Shown here: positions 12,634-23,051 of the stretch, piece by piece
Numbering within the stretch: the stretch's first letter is position 1
How the letters are laid out: the number at the start of each line of letters is the position of its first letter
Origin: Malacoplasma penetrans HF-2
GTDB taxonomy: Bacteria > Bacillota_I > Bacilli_A > Mycoplasmatales > Mycoplasmoidaceae
NCBI RefSeq assembly: GCF_000011225.1
Contig: NC_004432.1
Span: 1,054,001 to 1,118,000 of the forward strand
DNA: 64,000 nucleotides
Reading direction: 5' to 3'
Translations under genes and position numbers: made by a program
Notes under the pieces: model-generated
What the model saw: only the letters and a program-made list of their open reading frames with translations
Database searches by the model: none
What the model was told of the DNA's origin: nothing

Positions 12634-15600
12634 TAACTTCTTCTAACTTTTTACTATAAGTTTTTAAATCTCTATTTGCTCTAGAATTTTGATTTCCATA
12701 GTGATAGCTATTTATTGTATTTCTAACTCTATGTTTATGAATGTCTGATTTAGAAAAATTTCTTTGAACTTTTTCTAAATTTAATTCATAATCTTTTGAA
12801 CCTAAACCATAATTAATTCTTTTCTTGTTCATTCTTTTTTTATAAACAAAAATAGAAGTAGAACCAGAAGCTAACATTAATAGAATAATTCCTACAATTG
12901 CTGAACAGATTATTAATCAATTATTTGAAAAAGATTGATTAGTTAAAAAGCCACTTAAGATAATTGAAGAAGTAGATGAGCTACCTTCTACATCTCCAGC
13001 ATTTGGGAATGTGAATGTGTAATATATAGTTACTGTTCCATTAACATCATCACTTGTTAATTGAACATCACTTATATAGTAATAATTAATTGCAGATGTA
13101 TTAGTTGGTAGTTTTACTAAATCAAACGCTTTTAAAAAGTTATCATAACTATTAGTTTGACCATTATAAAAACTACTTATAAATTTACTAGCTTTCATTC
13201 CAGTGTAATCAATACTAGATGTTGTAGAAGAATTCAAAACTGATTTAATATCTATCTTATTATCAACTGTAGTTAAGTTATAGTTGTATTCTACTGAAGT
13301 TAAGTTATAAGCAAAAGAATAAGAAGATGCTAAATTCAATACATTATTATTTGAGCTTTGAATTCCATTAATCCATTCTGAATCTAAAACAAGATTTGTA
13401 CCATCAGCTTTTTTCAAATTAGTTTCAATATTATCTTTATAAGATAAACTAAAAACTATTTGACTGTTGTTAGTTGATGTAATTTGATAGTTAACACTAG
13501 AAGATGTAGTTCAACCATTATAGAAAACTAATGAGTTTTCTAAGATGTTTGCAAAATCACTTTCTACTTTACTCAAATCATATGATGAAGCCAATTTACT
13601 AGCAGCATTTTCATTGTAATAAAGTGTAGTTTCAAAATGACTTCCTAATAGTTTATCAATTGTTAGAAAACCTGTTCCATGAGTTGATGTGATTTCAAAT
13701 TTTGTGTAACTTTCTGGAACTGTACTTGGTACACCAGCTTTATCTCTGTTATATGTAATAGTTCCAGTAAAGTTACCATCAACACTTTGTTTAACATAAT
13801 TAACTTTGTTATTTGACTCACTATAAGTTGGTGATCAAGTTCAATAAGATGGATCATTAACATAACCAGATGATAAATTTAAAGCAGAAATTATATCTTC
13901 AACATTTATTTGGAAAGGACTTTTAGAAGTCTTTAAAGTATTTCACACTCTATCATTTAAAGTAATTTGATTTCAAGCATTTAAATGTTTAAAGTTATTA
14001 AATGTATATGATCCACTTTTTACTGTGATACTAGGTGAAATTATACTTGTTAAATTTCATGATATTGCAAGTGTTCCATCATCATTGTTTGCAGTAACTG
14101 TAATATATTGATCACTTTGTGGAGTAGTATTTCCACTATTTGAATTAGCATTAATCATTAAAACATTAGCAGTAGTTAATCTTAAAGAATTTCCAAACAC
14201 TATAAAGTTATCTAATATTTCTTGAGCAGTAATTTCATTAGGGTATTTAGTTCTTTGGAACTCAAGAATCTTATTATATTTTGTTGTATTAATATCTTTA
14301 CTATTTACTATTTGAAAATTCAATGAACTATTAGTTGCTAAACCTGTAAGATTTACACTAACTGGAATAGTATAAATATTTGAAGTCCCTGTACCTGCAG
14401 CTGAAGTTAATCATCACTTAGTTATATTTAAATTTATAGTTCCGCTTAATGTCCCATTAGTATTGTTTATAGTTAAGCTATTGTTTGGAATTGTAATATT
14501 TGAATTGAATGGTCTGTTTGCTGAAGTTCCAGACCCATCTGCATTAGTTAAATAAATGAATTTTTCAAAAATATCATTAGTTATATCTTGTGGTAATAGG
14601 TAATAATATTGACTAGTCAAATTTTGATAAGAGTTAATAACACTAGCATTAAACACTATAAATGTTGTAGTTTGACTTGCTGTTGTAAAATCAGTTACAC
14701 CAAATCTATAAGTTATAGATGAACTAACAGTAGTTGTAGCATCATCTGCATATCTTAATACTGAAACAATACCATTAACTGTTCTTGGAGTGGTTACACC
14801 AGATTCAAAAATTGGTCTTCATATTAAATCAATTCTAGAATTATCTGAACTTGAAGTAACTGAAGGAAAGTTACTTCATTTTTTAACTGACAATAAATAA
14901 TTGTCTGGGCCATTAGCAGCATTTGCTTTGTTATTTAATAAATCTGAAAAATAAAAGTTATTTGCATTGTAGTTTTTTATTACTGCATAAGGTCTTGAAT
15001 TGTATGGATTAATAAAAATATCCATAATAGAAGCAGCTGCTTTTTTCATCACAAAGAAATTACTAATAGTTCCACTATTTGGAGCAAATTCAAATAATGT
15101 AGTATTGTTGTCATCTAAAGGAGAACTAGTTGCTCCACTATAAGCTCCTAGCTTAACTGAATTTGGATCACTAATATTATTAACTAATGCAACATAAGAA
15201 TATGGAACACTATCTCTAACGGTTGTTAGCATCTTAAAATATGCTTTTTCTAAATCAACTGTAGAAGTAGTAAGATGAGAAATGGTTTTACTTATCATTG
15301 TTTCATAAACATTATTTGTAAATTTAAAATATACCAAATGAACAAGAGTTTGACCTGTAGAACCATTTGCAGAAGATGCTTTAGTAATTAAGTAAGAAGT
15401 AGAACCATCACTAGATTCTGAAACACCTATAATTGAACCAAAAGTTCAAGTTGAGTATGCAGTTGATGGAACTCTATCAGTACTAGTACTTCATCCAGTT
15501 AAATCATAGTTAATTGGAGTTGCAGTAAAACTATTAAATGTAAATTTAGTTGCACTTATAGTACTAACATTCTTATCAAAATTCTTAGGAAGAATAATAG

Positions 15601-16204
15601 CACTATTATCATTTAATAAGTTTATAGAGTAAGCAGAACCAATTACACCTGTATCTCTTCCAGAAATTAAAGAAGAGTTTCTAACTTTATTACTATCATC
15701 ATTATTAACATAGTATTCAGTTCCATCAGAATTTAATTGGAAAACATAAGTTGTTGTTGAGTTAACTGTTCCATAAACCAACACTCTGTCATAATTTGCC
15801 AAATAATAAACATGAATAACCAGTGTACTATTAGCAGCATTATAACCAGTAATTCCTTGTGCTAAAAAGGGAGAATTAGCAACATTATAAGATCAAGATT
15901 GAGTACCAAATCACGTAATTAAATTAATTGTTTTATCAGTTTCAGAAATTGTTAAATATCCATTTGGCATATTAACATTTGATAAATAATCATTCTTAGC
16001 AATTAATGATTCATCATTTCATGTACCTGATGCTCTTGTATTGCTAGAAGAAGAAACTACACTATTTGAATTAGCATTCAAATTATGTGAACTAATACTT
16101 TTATTTAAGTTGTTGAAACCAACCATAAATCCAGCAAAAGAACTAGCTATAGTTGTTGTTAAAAGTGAAAAAATAATTCTGTGCAAAGATTTGCGACTTA
16201 TCAT
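12617..16204 (-). CDS. giant surface membrane protein, tandem paralog C
   Basis: Function unknown; 1,195 residues, promoter-distal in genome order but first of the three in the direction of transcription. N-terminus MISRKSLHRIIFSLLTTTI with a hydrophobic anchor; Ser/Thr/Asn-rich ectodomain; C-terminal helix (AIVGIILLMLASGSTSIFV) and basic tail INYGLGSKDYELNLE. The start ATG at 16204 is well supported by GGAGATAA upstream. Conserved blocks shared with A and B: YDRVLVYGTVN, YYLLPQDIT, KYPNEITAQEILDNF, NDDGTLAIS and FDLVKLPTNTSAINYYY. No enzyme motif is recognised; adhesin or antigen is a guess from architecture only. Confidence 0.85.
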
Positions 16205-16274
16205 TACTTATCTCCAAAAACTAATAAAATATGAATCATGTTATTTATATAAAGTTAGATATCTTTACATATAA

Positions 16275-16283
16275 ATTTTATCA
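16275..16283 (-). promoter_or_regulatory. promoter of paralog C (extended -10)
   Basis: Minus-strand TGATAAAAT followed by TTATAT, the same arrangement as upstream of paralog A. Roughly 70 bp before the start codon. Confidence 0.5.
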
Positions 16284-16315
16284 AAATTGAATTATTAGTC
16301 CATTTGATAAAAAAG

Positions 16316-16346
16316 AAAAAAGACAACTTAATAAATTGTCTTTTTT
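16316..16346 (-). terminator. terminator of miaB
   Basis: Inverted repeat AAAAAAGACAA (16316-16326) / TTGTCTTTTTT (16336-16346), T-rich on the minus strand, 28 bp after the miaB stop. Confidence 0.75.
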
Positions 16347-16373
16347 TCTATTAATAAAATCTTATAAAAAAAT

Positions 16374-17834
16374 TTAATCTATCATTTTCCCATTAAGGGT
16401 GAATCTTGAAGCACTAGTAATTAATACTTTAACAATTTCTCCTGATTTTGCACTACCTGTAAAGTTAACAACTTTTCACTGAGGAGAATATCCTGAAATT
16501 ACAGTTTTATCTTTTTTAGATGGTCCATCAACTAAAACATCTAAAACTTTATTAACATATTTTTCATTGTTCTTTTTAGAAAAAGTTTTTACCATTTCAT
16601 TTAATTCTTGAAGTCTTTCTTTCTTCTCTGATAATGGAATTTCATCAGGGATAATAGCTGCAACTGTTCCATCTCTTTTAGAGTAGATAAATGTAAAGGC
16701 ATTATCAAATTCTATTCTTTTATATAATTCTAAAGTTTTATTAAATTGTTCTTTTGTTTCATTTGGAAATCCAACAATTAAATCTGTTGTAATCGAACAA
16801 TTTGGAATATTAGCTCTAATATAATCTACTAAATCAATGTAATCTCCAATTTTCATTGGACGATTCATTTTCTTTAAAATAGTTTCATCCCCACTTTGAA
16901 TTGGTAAATGAATATGAGGCATAATATTTGGATATTTTTTCATTGTATCTACAATGCTTCTAGTAAAGTTTCATGGGTTACTAGTTGTAAATCTTACTCT
17001 TTCAATCCCTGTTTTAGCCACATCTTCTAAAAGGTTGTTAAATAAGTAATTTTCTCCATTATCAAAATCTATTCCATATGAATTTACATTTTGACCAATA
17101 AGAGTAACTTCTTTATATCCTTCAGAAATCATTTGATGAACTTCATCTAAAATATCTTCTTTTCTTCTACTTCTGATTTTTCCTCTAGTCATTGGAACAA
17201 TACAGTAAGTACAGAATTTGTCACATCCATACATTACATTAACAAATCCTTTTAGATTGTTAGTTCTTTTAGAAGGTAAGTTTTCAATAACATTCCCTTC
17301 ATGTGATCAAACTTCTACAACTAAGTTCTTTTCAAATATAACTTGTTCTAATAAGTTTAAGATTCTATGGACATTATGAGTTCCAAAAATAAAATCTACA
17401 TTAAAGTTTGATTTTAAAATTCTGTTAACTACAGCTTCTTCTTGAGCCATACAACCACAGACACCAAAAATAAAATTTGGATTAGATTTTTTAATTCTGT
17501 CTAAGATTCCAATATCTGCAAAAACTTTAGATTCAGCATGTTCTCTTACTGCACAAGTATTTAATAAAACTAAATCAGATGTGTTTACATCTTCATTGTA
17601 TTCATAACCAATTAGTTCTAACATTCCCATCATTACTTCAGTATCTCTTAAATTCGATTGACAACCAAAGGTTTTAATATGATAAGTTTTACCTTCTCCA
17701 TAATTAATTATGTTTGCAGGGATTTCAAACCCATCTTTAATGATGTCAGCTTTTTTAATTCTTTTTCTAGCTTGTCTAATATCAGGTAAAAAATATTTTG
17801 ATAAATCTCTTTTTTTAGTACTTTTACTGTCCAT
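16374..17834 (-). CDS. miaB: tRNA-2-methylthio-N6-dimethylallyladenosine synthase (MiaB family)
   Basis: Radical-SAM methylthiotransferase acting on position 37 of tRNAs reading UNN codons. N-terminal cluster domain with [13 protein letters not shown] and CxxxxxH-type CAVREHAES; radical-SAM cluster [13 protein letters not shown] with three cysteines; C-terminal TRAM-like part ending [12 protein letters not shown]. 486 residues. TGA-Trp codons occur in SNPWNF- and SPQWKV-type positions. ATG at 17834 is chosen; an in-frame TTG at 17849 is less likely. It stands alone, divergent from the lipoprotein gene. Confidence 0.92.
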
Positions 17835-17863
17835 AATATGTGATTTCAATAAATTTAAAACAT

Positions 17864-17925
17864 AAATATTTAATATTTTATGTATTATATTATAATTATT
17901 TAATAGTGAAAATTATTAAATATTT
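17864..17925. promoter_or_regulatory. divergent promoter region with flanking AT-rich inverted repeats
   Basis: TATAAT on the plus strand at 17891-17896 (for the lipoprotein) and on the minus strand at 17884-17889 (for miaB). The box is flanked by near-inverse AAATATTTAATATTTT (17864-17879) and AAAATTATTAAATATTT (17909-17925). In such AT-rich DNA the repeat may be chance. Confidence 0.4.
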
Positions 17926-17968
17926 GAATACTCTTATATTTAAAGAAATTAAGTAAAATCAGAAAACT

Positions 17969-18748
17969 ATGAAAAAGAAATTATTCTCAAGATTATTTAA
18001 ATTTGGTTTACCTTTAGTTGCAGTAGCAGTTGTTCCATCAGTGGTTTCTTCTTGTTCTTCAACTGTAACTACAAAAACAAAAGTATTAAATGCTTCTAAT
18101 TGAAATAATGGAAATGTTAAATACTCTGAATTATCAAGTAGTAATACAAGTTTAGAATCAGCAACATTTGGATCAAGTTTCAACAGTGGAAACTATATAT
18201 TTATATGAGGAACATTAGCAGATAGTTCTTTTGCAACTTTCTTATATGGATCAAGTGGTGCTTCAGCTACTGAAGAAAAAAGTTTTGAAAACAGTACATT
18301 TTTAAAAAGTTTTTTTAGTAGTGAATTATCAACTAGTAGTGTTTTTGGAAATGTAAGCCTATTACTATATATTGATACCCCCCCATACAATGGTGATGTA
18401 ACTGACAATAGTGCTGGTGAAACTGGATATGATTCTCCAACAGAACAATATACATTAGATAATGTTTTAAAAGAAGCTAATGAAGGTGCAGCTGTAGGAC
18501 GATATACTGCAGAAACTCTTCCATTAAGTTATCAATTAAAAGTTGGAAACTACATGAGAGGTAACAAAGAAGCAGTTACTTATAGAGAGTTTGTTCAATA
18601 TGTAAAAACTGTAAGACCAAGTGTTTCAGGTCCAGAAAATAGTGGAATCATAGCTTTCAAAAAAGGTAAAAATCCTGCAGCATTCTCAACATCTTCTACT
18701 ATATCTGATCTAACAAGTTACTACACACCAAGCGCAGATGATGAATAA
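17969..18748 (+). CDS. P35-like surface lipoprotein
   Basis: 259 residues. A basic N-terminus (MKKKLFSRLFKFG), hydrophobic stretch, and lipobox VVSSC with the lipidated Cys at residue 29 show export and lipid anchoring. The VPSVVSSCSS ending resembles the signal peptides of the Malacoplasma penetrans P35 lipoprotein family (recalled from memory of the family, not searched). The mature part is Ser/Thr/Gly-rich with LDNVLKEANEGAA, YQLKVGNYMRGN and TVRPSVSGPENSG. Trp codons TGA occur at ASNWNNG and FIWGTLA. No strong ribosome-binding site precedes ATG 17969. Single gene, closed by a terminator. Confidence 0.85.
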
Positions 18749-18766
18749 TCAAATTATTAGTGTGAT

Positions 18767-18799
18767 AAAAAAATCTAAGTATTGAACTTAGATTTTTTT
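18767..18799. terminator. bidirectional terminator between lipoprotein gene and tyrS
   Basis: Perfect 14-bp inverted repeat, AAAAAAATCTAAGT (18767-18780) / ACTTAGATTTTTTT (18786-18799), between convergent genes; T-rich on both strands. Confidence 0.85.
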
Positions 18800-18816
18800 A
18801 TTTGTATTTATTTAAA

Positions 18817-20052
18817 CTACTTATTAATAATTACTTTAATATGATTCTTTTTACCTTTGTGTAAAGTAAAATTAGTTTGATCTATTTTTAAATCTTCTAA
18901 TTTTGTATTAACATCAGTAATTTTAGTTTCATTAACAGATACAGCATTTGATGTAATCAATCTTCTAGATTCTGCTTTTGATGGTGACAACTTTGTAACA
19001 ACTAAGATATTAGCAATTGAATAATCATTATTTAAATCACTTGCTTTTAATTCATAAGTTGGTAAATTATCACTTGCATTTTCAAAGGCTGCTTTAGATT
19101 GTTCAATAGCTTTATCAAGTTCTTCTTGACCATGAATCATTTTAGTTAATTCACTAGCTAATACTTTTTTAGCTTCAACTATTTTTTTACCTTTTTCTTT
19201 ACAAAGGTCTGAAATTGTTTTGTCATCAAGTTCAGTTAATAATAACAAGAATCTTTCTACATCTTGGTCATCAATATTTAATCAATATTGATAAAACTCA
19301 TAAGGAGAAGTTTTGTTTTTATCTAATCAGATAGCACCAGTTGCAGTTTTACCCATCTTAGTTCCATCATGCTTAGTTAATAAGTTTAAAGTTAAAGCAA
19401 AAGCTTCTTTACTTGATTTTCTTCTAATTAAATCAACACCAGCAAGAATGTTAGATCATTGATCACTTCCACCTAATTGAATGTTTACATTGTAATTTTG
19501 GTTTAAGTAATAAAAGTCATAAGCTTGCATAAGCATGTAGTTAAATTCTAAAAATGATAATCCACTTTCTTGTTCAAATCTAACTTTAAATGCTTCTGCT
19601 GCTAACATTTTATTAACTGAAAAACAAACCCCAAATTCTCTTAAAAATTCAATTCAATTAATTTTTAATAATCAGTCAGCATTGTTAACCATTACTGCTT
19701 TGTTTTTACCTTCAAAGCTAATAAACTTAGACATTTGCTTTTTTAAACATTCACAATTGTAATCAATTGTTTTTCTATCTAATATTTTTCTAATTTCACT
19801 TCTACCAGATGGATCACCTACAGAACCTGTTCCACCACCTACTACAATAACAGGATTATTTCCTGCTTTTTGTAAATGTTTTACTGCCATCATAGTTAGA
19901 AAGTGTCCAACATGTAAACTATCTGCAGTTGGATCAAATCCTATATAAAAAGAAGTTCCTTTGATTAATTCTTTTTCAATTAAATCAAAATTAGATCCTT
20001 GGTAGATGTATCCTCTTTTTTTTAAAAATTCTAAAATGTTCTTATTTTTCAT
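18817..20052 (-). CDS. tyrS: tyrosyl-tRNA synthetase
   Basis: Charges tRNA-Tyr. Class I signatures: HVGH (HIGH motif) in [12 protein letters not shown], substrate pocket [20 protein letters not shown], and the KMSKS loop as [11 protein letters not shown]-terminal S4-like RNA-binding segment ([17 protein letters not shown]) is present. 411 residues. It follows an aldo/keto reductase gene by 31 bp on the same strand, likely one transcript. No T-box leader is visible upstream. Confidence 0.96.
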
Positions 20053-20083
20053 ACTTAATAATTATCTAACAAAACCAATATTT

Positions 20084-20884
20084 TTAGTTATCAATATCAT
20101 ATATAAAAGATTCAGAATATTTAATCTTATATGTATTTAATTTCTTTAGTTTTTCAACATCTGATTCTTCTAAAATAATTTGGAAAGCTTTATAGTTTGA
20201 AACAACTCTATCAGGATTACTAGTTTTTACAATAATGCTACAGTTTAATGAACCTACATAAGCAATTAGAACTCCAGCAACATCTGTGTTGTACTTTTTA
20301 GCCATTTCAATTAATACTGGATTTTTAAGATTATTTTCAAGATCCCCTAATGGACTTCAAGCTTGAACTTCAATCCCTTTTGAGTGGTTATAAACTACTC
20401 TATCTTCTCTTAAGTTGTTAACTGATAACTCAATTTGATTTGATAATGGGTAAACACCAGTTCTTTGTCTCATAATTTCAAGTGCATCTCTATCAAAGTT
20501 AGATACTCCAATTTCTCCCACTAACCCTTCTTTTTGACATTCAATTAATTGTTCTCATGCACTTAAATCCATATTTAAATTAAAGTGTCTTCTGTGTAAT
20601 AAACACATATCTAATTTATTTGTTTGTAATTTTTGACAAGACAATAAAACTGCATCTCTTACATTTCCATAATGTTCTGGTCAAATTTTAGTTTGTACAA
20701 GAATTGGTTTATCAAAACCTTCTTCTCTTAATTCTTTAATAGCTTTACCAATTGCTTCTTCATTTTGATAATAATATGCAGTATCAACAAAGTCATATCC
20801 ACTTAATACTGCTTGTTTAATACATTTTTTTAGTGTTGGTACATCATTCACTTCAAATGATCCATATCCTATTCTTTTTTTCAT
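20084..20884 (-). CDS. aldo/keto reductase
   Basis: NADPH-dependent carbonyl reductase of the AKR superfamily, 266 residues. The catalytic tetrad is visible: Asp and Tyr in FVDTAYYYQNEEAIGKA, Lys in VQTKIW, His in CLLHRRHFN. Cofactor-binding IGVSNFDRDAL, QIELSV and AWSPLGD follow. ATG at 20884 is used because AGGAG lies 8 bp upstream; an in-frame upstream extension to 20911 lacks such support. Co-directional with tyrS. The physiological substrate cannot be told from sequence. Confidence 0.9.
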
Positions 20885-21076
20885 AAAATAACTCCTAAAT
20901 TTAGATATCAAATTAATTATATTTATTAATAATGTCTTTTATGAATTTGATGAATAATTTTAAGAAATTTTATGTTCTTTTAGTAATTCATATTTCATAG
21001 TTTAGTTTTGCCTATATTTACATAGAAATTTTAAAAATATAAAATATATAAATAGACTATATTAAATAGGATCTTT
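20885..21076. promoter_or_regulatory. divergent intergenic region
   Basis: 192 bp between the divergent aldo/keto reductase gene and the acidic repeat protein gene. AT-rich with several TATA-like hexamers; no hairpin or gene is evident. Presumed to hold promoters for both sides. Confidence 0.35.
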
Positions 21077-21159
21077 ATGAAAACTAAAAAATCATCTAAA
21101 AAATTAGGTAAATTGTTCCATAAAAAAAATAATGATCAATTAAATCAAGAAGTTGTGAA
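21077..21159 (+). other. probable displaced N-terminus of the acidic repeat protein
   Basis: ATG at 21077, with AGGA 7 bp upstream, opens a lysine-rich stretch (MKTKKSSKKLGKLFHKKNN, then DQLNQEVV) in frame 2. After about 27 codons the frame loses coding character, while frame 1 becomes a good protein from 21160. One extra base near 21155 would join them. Either a frameshift mutation, a sequence error, or a very short upstream peptide. Confidence 0.5.
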
Positions 21160-21678
21160 ATGGTTGAACCTAATGAATTTGATCAATTTGAATTTGACCA
21201 ATCTTATGATCAAAACCTTTTTTACCCACAAGAGTATGTAGATACTGTTCAGTATTATCAACCAATTGAATCAATTCATGATCAACAATTTGAACAACCA
21301 GTAGAATATGTTCAAGATCAACAATTTGAGCAACCTGTAGAATATGTTCAAGATCAACAATTTCAACAACCTGTAGAATATGTTCAAACTCAGTTTGATC
21401 AAAATATTCAACAAACTCCACAAAATGAGAATGCTGAATACATTGATACATCTTCATGAACTGAACAAGATTTTATTAATTATTATGCTCAAGTAGATTT
21501 TTATAATAAATACCCAAATGCTTTTGTATACCAAGGAAAAATTTACAATAGTGATTTAGATCAATATGTTCCTTCTAAAATTGGCGACTTACCAAATGAA
21601 CCAAATTTACAAATAGTAAAAGCTCCAGAGTTTGAAGAAAAAAGTATTAAGAGAAATGATTTTTTAAAAAACAATTAA
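21160..21678 (+). CDS. acidic Gln/aromatic-rich repeat protein
   Basis: Function unknown. 172 residues as read. Residues about 25-75 contain tandem 12-residue repeats of the form DQQFEQPVEYVQ (at least three, 36 bp each). The C-terminal part is aromatic-rich (WTEQDFINYYAQVDFYNKYP). Such composition resembles cytoskeletal or attachment-organelle proteins of mycoplasmas, but glycine is too rare to call an EAGR box. No convincing ribosome-binding site precedes ATG 21160, supporting the frameshift idea given for 21077-21159. Stops 4 bp before rsmG, suggesting co-transcription. Confidence 0.65.
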
Positions 21679-21682
21679 TAAA

Positions 21683-22396
21683 ATGAACCTAAAAGATTTA
21701 ATTAAATTATTAGAAGTAAAATTCCCACAAATAGATTCAAATGAAGTTGAATCTAAAATAACTATTTATAAAAATTATTTACAACAAGAAAATAAGATTC
21801 ATAATCTTACTAGACTTGATAAAGAAGAAGAAATTTATCAAAAGTATTTTTATGAATCTATTTTAAATTTTCACAATGATTTATTTGATAACAAAAATAT
21901 AAATCTATTGGATATTGGAAGTGGTTCTGGTGTTCCTGGAATATTTTTAAAAATATTATTTCCTCATATTAATTTATATATTGTTGAATCAAACACTAAA
22001 AAAGTTAATTTCCTAAATAACTTAGTAGATAAATTGGAATTAGAAAATGTTTTTATTTCAAACCAAAGGTGTGAAGATTACATCAAAGATAAAATTGAAT
22101 TTTTTGATTTGATAACTTGTAGAGCAGTTGCGGAATTAAGAATTTTATTAGAATTAAGTTTTCCTGGATTAAAAATTAATGGTATTGGTTTTTTTCTAAA
22201 ATCTAATAATTATCTTGTTGAATTAGATAATGCAAAAAACATAAGTTCAAAATTAAAAATAGAAGAAGAACCAAAAATAGAAACAATTGAATATGATGGC
22301 AAAACTTTTGTCAGCTTAAAATACATTAAAAAAAATAAAGTAAATAATATTTTCCCAAGAACTTGAAAGGAAATATTAAACAATGATAAAAATTAA
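21683..22396 (+). CDS. rsmG: 16S rRNA (guanine-527-N7)-methyltransferase
   Basis: SAM-dependent methylation of G527 in 16S rRNA. Rossmann motif I LLDIGSGSGVPGIFL, NKIHNLT-type motif (QENKIHNLTRLD), FISNQRCEDY and TCRAVAELRIL are characteristic of RsmG/GidB. A TGA-Trp at 22364-22366 extends the frame to TAA 22394-22396, giving 237 residues and a 14-bp overlap with the next gene. Confidence 0.94.
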
Positions 22397-23048
22397 TTTT
22401 ATTGGTTTAAAAGATGGTGGAAAATCACTTTCTTGTTTTTTGTTAGCTAAATTCTTTTCAAAAAAAAATAAAACATTAATCTTAAATATTGATCTATTTA
22501 GCAAGTATGGATTATTCTTAAAGAAAAATTTAGTAACTAAAAAACTTGAATGAAATAACAAAACTATAAAATTAATGCCAGTAAATACTAACTTAGATTT
22601 AATGGATTTAAATATCAATCCAGATCTACAAGATAATTTAGAAAACCTAATTGAATATCTTTCTAATTCTTATGAAGTAATACTAATAGATAATCTAGTT
22701 GCATTACCTTCAATTAATATAAATGTAATCCATAATTCAAACTTTATTATTTCACCTTTTAAAATTGGCCAAGATATCTTAAGTTTTAAAAATAAAGTGC
22801 TAAATTTATTTTTAAGTAATTCAATAAATTCATCTAACTTTAAATTCTTACCACTGCTTTCAAATAACAATACTATTAACATGAATGAAATGTTAAGACT
22901 TAGAAAACAATTATCATCTATATTATTTGATATCCCTATTCCTTATTGTGAGTTTAAAAAATATAGTGATTTAGCAAAAAATACCAAATTGCTTAATCAG
23001 TACAATTTGGTATTTGAAGAAATAAAAAATAAAATAGAAATCAAATAA
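22383..23048 (+). CDS. degenerate ParA/Soj-like P-loop ATPase
   Basis: 221 residues. The N-terminus (MIKINFIGLKDGGKSLS) aligns with the deviant Walker A of ParA/MinD proteins but is KDGGKS instead of KGGxGKS, so nucleotide binding may be altered. YEVILIDNLVALPS occupies the place of the Walker B strand and FIISPFKIGQDILSF fits the switch region. Start ATG 22383 overlaps the rsmG end; AAGGAAA upstream. rsmG beside ParA-like genes recalls the rsmG-soj-spo0J neighbourhood of many bacteria, but no parB is found here. Confidence 0.6.
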
Positions 23049-23051
23049 TTA

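Noticed and set aside
13663-13863. Frame within paralog C giving a Leu/Ile/His-rich peptide
   Set aside because: Out of frame with the long conserved gene; composition is that of a shifted Ser/Thr/Asn-rich sequence.
21400-21560. Possible EAGR box in the acidic repeat protein
   Set aside because: Aromatic residues are abundant, but glycine is too rare and the spacing does not match what I know of EAGR boxes.
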